From: Streptomyces sp. SUK 48
GTDB lineage: Bacteria > Actinomycetota > Actinomycetes > Streptomycetales > Streptomycetaceae
DNA length: 64,000 nucleotides
Direction of reading: 5' to 3'
Assembly: GCF_009650765.1 (NCBI RefSeq)
Contig: NZ_CP045740.1
Location: 7,664,001 to 7,728,000 of the forward strand
Shown one piece after another: positions 62,037-64,000 of this stretch. The notes below the pieces were generated by a model that worked only from the letters and a program-made list of their open reading frames with translations, made no database searches and was not told where the DNA came from. A program made the position numbers and the translations under genes. How positions within the stretch are numbered: the first letter of the stretch is position 1; every line of letters starts with the position of its first letter.

Positions 62037-62639
62037 GTGCCCGGAGGCGTTCGGAACGGACTGATCATCTTCCTGAACGGGACGTCGAGTTCAGGCAAGT
62101 CCAGCATCGCGAGGGAGCTGCTGGAGGTGATGGAGGAGCCGGGCTTCCATCTGCCGGTGGACGCCTTCCACGCGATGCGGACGCGCCGAAAGGTCGATCC
62201 GGACGAGTTGCCCGGCATTCTGCGGCGCACCTGGGCGGGCTTTCACCGCGCGGTCGCCGGCATGGCCGCGGCCGGCAACCACGTCGTGGTCGATCATGTG
62301 CTCAGCGAGGAATGGCGCCTGCTGGACTGCCTGGAGCTCTCCACCGCGAAAGACGTCGTCCTCGTCGGTGTGCGGTGCTCGCCGGAGGAACTCCACCGGC
62401 GCGAACAGGCCCGCGGCGACCGCCCAAAGGGCCTGGCGGCACGGCAGTTGGAACTCGTCCACGCCCACGGCCGGTACGACATCGAATGCGACACCACCAC
62501 GATGAGCCCCCGGGACTGCGCCCGCCGGATCAGCGCCTTCCTGTCCCGGCGCCCGACCCCGACGGCGTTCGAGCAGCTCCGCGCGGAACTGCGCCCCGAT
62601 CTGACGGCTCCCGGTCCAGCGGCGATTGCGCTGCCCTGA
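62037..62639 (+). CDS. Chloramphenicol phosphotransferase-like P-loop kinase, copy 1
   Basis: 200 residues from GTG 62037, after GAGGGAG. The Walker A is FLNGTSSSGKSSIA near residue 12. DAFHAMRTRR and VVDHVLSEEWRL give the catalytic Asp region, and VGVRCSPEELHRREQARGDR the lid. The CPT family phosphorylates the primary hydroxyl of chloramphenicol in its producer, but most members have unknown substrates. A shorter relative is encoded 370 bases downstream on the other strand, with a small gene between. Confidence 0.85.
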   Translation: MPGGVRNGLIIFLNGTSSSGKSSIARELLEVMEEPGFHLPVDAFHAMRTRRKVDPDELPGILRRTWAGFHRAVAGMAAAGNHVVVDHVLSEEWRLLDCLELSTAKDVVLVGVRCSPEELHRREQARGDRPKGLAARQLELVHAHGRYDIECDTTTMSPRDCARRISAFLSRRPTPTAFEQLRAELRPDLTAPGPAAIALP

Positions 62640-62727
62640 GGCTGCCGGGCGACTCTGCCCGGGTCCTCCGCCGCGGCGGACGCGCGGCCCCGTCCCGCGC
62701 ATCCGCCACGCTCCCGACGAGGGGAAC

Positions 62728-62913
62728 TCACATGGTGCCGGGACCGCTCGTCGGGATCTGCGGTGCCGTCGGGATGTAGTGCTGGGCCAGGTTGGCGTCA
62801 CGGTTGTGCGCGCTGTGGTGTTCGCCCTCGCGGGCCTCGTACTCCTCGATGTCCCGGCGGCCCGAGACGGTGTCCTGAATACGCGTCATGACGCGGGTGA
62901 GCAGACTCTTCAT
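62728..62913 (-). CDS. Small conserved-looking protein
   Basis: 61 residues from ATG 62913, with GGGGGAA seven bases upstream. The N-terminal 35 residues (KSLLTRVMTRIQDTVSGRRD IEEYEAREG) look like an amphipathic helix rich in charges, followed by HHSAHNRDANLAQHYIPTAP, a Pro-rich tail. No family is recognised. It lies between two convergently placed P-loop kinase genes. Confidence 0.6.
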   Translation of the reverse strand: MKSLLTRVMTRIQDTVSGRRDIEEYEAREGEHHSAHNRDANLAQHYIPTAPQIPTSGPGTM

Positions 62914-63007
62914 CAGTGTTCCCCCAGGTGAACGTGGTCTTATCGGAAATTGTGCAGCAGTTTCCCGGCCGTACGCGCACCTTCTGAGCTGAACTTGAGC
63001 CAACGCG

Positions 63008-63541
63008 TCACCCGACCCGTGCGGCGATGGCCCGGGCGCACTCCACCGCCTCCGTGTGCGTGGTGTCGACTTCCAGGTCGTACGTCACGCCCCGGTGGAC
63101 CGCCGCCGCCTGAGTGGCCGCCATCCCCACGGCCCGGTCGCCCCGCGCGAGTTCACGGCCGGCGGCGACCGCGGCCTCGCAACGGACCCCCACCCACAGC
63201 ACCCGCAGCCCGTCGAGCGCCTTCTGCCATCGCTGCTGGGAGTACGGTCCGCCGAGGAAGACCTCGTCGACGACGATCCGCGCGCCCGCACGGGCCATCG
63301 CGGCGATCCCCTCGATCCACGCCGCCTCCAGCGCCCGGAACCCGGGCCCGACACCGACCTGTCCGTCGGCGGCGAACTCGATACCGGCGTCCGACGCCCG
63401 CATGGCCGGTGGCAGCGCCGCCACCATCGTGTCCGTCCCGAGCGCCAGCCAGGGATCCGGCAGGATCGCCTGGAGGCACCGGATGATCCCGGACTTGCCC
63501 GAGCTGGAACCGCCGTTGACCACGATCACCTGAGTCGTCAC
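63008..63541 (-). CDS. Chloramphenicol phosphotransferase-like P-loop kinase, copy 2
   Basis: 177 residues from GTG 63541. Walker [18 protein letters not shown] near residue 8; then [12 protein letters not shown] near 36, [20 protein letters not shown] near 88 and [20 protein letters not shown] near 115, in the same order as in the copy at 62037. Identity appears low outside the motifs, so they are old paralogues or separate acquisitions. Substrate unknown; chloramphenicol itself is only suggested by the family name. Confidence 0.85.
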   Translation of the reverse strand: MTTQVIVVNGGSSSGKSGIIRCLQAILPDPWLALGTDTMVAALPPAMRASDAGIEFAADGQVGVGPGFRALEAAWIEGIAAMARAGARIVVDEVFLGGPYSQQRWQKALDGLRVLWVGVRCEAAVAAGRELARGDRAVGMAATQAAAVHRGVTYDLEVDTTHTEAVECARAIAARVG

Positions 63542-63613
63542 CGCGCCACAGTAGAGGCGCCGGTGCGACCCGCGAAACGTGTTTCCGCCGGGCGTACCCG
63601 GCTGGCTCTGGGG

Positions 63614-63709
63614 CGGAGAGGGCAGGATTTGAACCTGCGTGGGCCGCGAAGGGCCCGACCATGAGGCGTGGCTCGGTGGTCCCCGATAAGCCGCTCCGGG
63701 CACCTCTCC
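63614..63709 (-). tRNA. Class II tRNA-like gene (copy B), atypical anticodon arm
   Basis: Same acceptor (GGAGAGG/CCTCTCC, discriminator G), D arm (CCCG/CGGG, loop GAGCGGCTTAT) and T arm (GCAGG-TTCAAAT-CCTGC) as the gene at 54690. The variable arm is GGGCCC-TTCG-CGGCCC with many compensating changes. The 25-base middle segment begins GACC and ends GGTC but differs inside (ACCGAGCCACGCCTCAT). Compensation in stems while single-stranded parts stay constant argues for a functional RNA. Upstream sequence is conserved too. Aminoacyl identity not assigned. Confidence 0.55.
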
Positions 63710-63738
63710 CTGTTCCCGGCCCCGGGCGGTGCCCCGAA

Positions 63739-63788
63739 CCGTTCACAGGAGAGAGAGTGACACGGTCCGCTGACGTGGGACTGACGCG
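63739..63788 (-). promoter_or_regulatory. Conserved upstream element of the tRNA-like genes
   Basis: On the plus strand CCGTTCACA (63739-63747) and CTGACGTGGGACTGACGCG (63770-63788) match CCGTTCACA (54814-54822) and CTGACGCGGGACTGACGCG (54845-54863) at nearly the same distance from the RNA 5' ends. Read on the minus strand, it contains two CGTCAG half-sites, 60-80 bases upstream of each RNA. Confidence 0.5.
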
Positions 63789-63816
63789 GCACCGGCGCTT
63801 CCGAGCCCCGCCCGGC

Positions 63817-64000
63817 CTATGACCGCGCACGCACCCCGTCGAGCAGCTCCAGCTCCCGAGGCGTGAACTGGGGCCCCTCCAACTGCGGCCGGAGCGGCCC
63901 CAGCAGAGCGGAGAGCAGCACGCCGGGGCGGACCAAGGACGTGGGCGGAGCTTGCAGCGTCAGCACGTCGGTCAGGGCCGTGGCCGTGCGGAAGGAGCCG
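63817..64000 (-). CDS. C-terminal part of a protein cut by the window edge
   Basis: The last 61 codons of a minus-strand gene that enters from the right and stops at TAG 63819-63817. The text is GSFRTATALTDVLTLQAPPT, SLVRPGVLLSALLGPLRPQL, EGPQFTPRELELLDGVRARS. Third positions are almost all G or C, which supports coding. No family can be named from this piece. It lies 28 bases upstream, on the minus strand, of the tRNA-like promoter element. Confidence 0.6.
   Translation of the reverse strand, partial: GSFRTATALTDVLTLQAPPTSLVRPGVLLSALLGPLRPQLEGPQFTPRELELLDGVRARS

Overview
The window looks like chromosomal DNA of a Streptomyces or a close actinomycete. Base composition is very GC-rich with G/C-dominated third codon positions, starts are often GTG with GGAGG-type ribosome sites, many neighbouring genes overlap by ATGA or GTGA, and the families present (DUF6153, DUF6745, PF04672-type methyltransferases, tandem TetR proteins) are typical of that group. 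No insertion sequence, prophage, CRISPR array or rRNA was seen.

Layout. 0-10.5 kb: remnants of two secreted hydrolases, a tandem GNAT, a MarR/MFS pair whose transporter has extra Cna-B-like domains, an ArsR gene divergent from a DUF2218-methyltransferase fusion, an SDR under a MerR-type promoter, and a deleted GNAT. 10.6-13.4 kb: a copper module (CopZ-like chaperone, Met/His-rich DUF6153 protein, multicopper oxidase) with two CsoR-type operators. 13.4-19.7 kb: fused isobutyryl-CoA mutase IcmF divergent from an acyl-CoA dehydrogenase and a double TetR regulator. 19.5-28.9 kb: small redox enzymes, methyltransferase, amidohydrolase, MarR, LysR and several decayed genes.

28.9-37.0 kb is the most interesting part: an overlapping operon of the uncharacterised STM4011-STM4015 families (two radical SAM enzymes, a sulfatase-like hydrolase, an ATP-grasp protein, two LRR proteins), divergent from a 108-residue protein and a DUF6745 protein. 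The intergenic region holds two back-to-back promoters resembling the RecA-independent (PafBC-type) DNA-damage promoter of mycobacteria. I infer a damage-inducible peptide- or protein-modifying system.

37-44 kb: isochorismatase-like protein, MFS and MarR with a four-fold TGTACA operator array, a SAM methyltransferase, a lipid desaturase, a glycosyltransferase remnant beside a run of 19 G, and a PaiB-like protein. 44.2-49 kb resembles a dormancy/hypoxia (DosR/OsdR-type) island: CBS-BON protein, degraded Acg-type nitroreductase, two tandem universal stress proteins and an Rv1733c-like membrane protein. 49-55.9 kb: Nudix remnant, GNAT, CbiZ, frameshifted MFS, XRE regulator, secreted DUF4232-like protein, a class II tRNA-like gene, DUF2804. 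56-61.8 kb: a complete oxidative uronate/glucarate route (uronate dehydrogenase, glucarate dehydratase, KdgD, ketoglutarate-semialdehyde dehydrogenase) with an IclR regulator and two matching operator palindromes. 62-64 kb: two chloramphenicol-phosphotransferase-like kinases and a second tRNA-like gene, paralogous to the first.

At least ten genes carry frameshifts or internal deletions. Some are single-base indels in C/G runs and could be sequencing errors; others lose whole blocks, including active-site motifs, and look like real decay.
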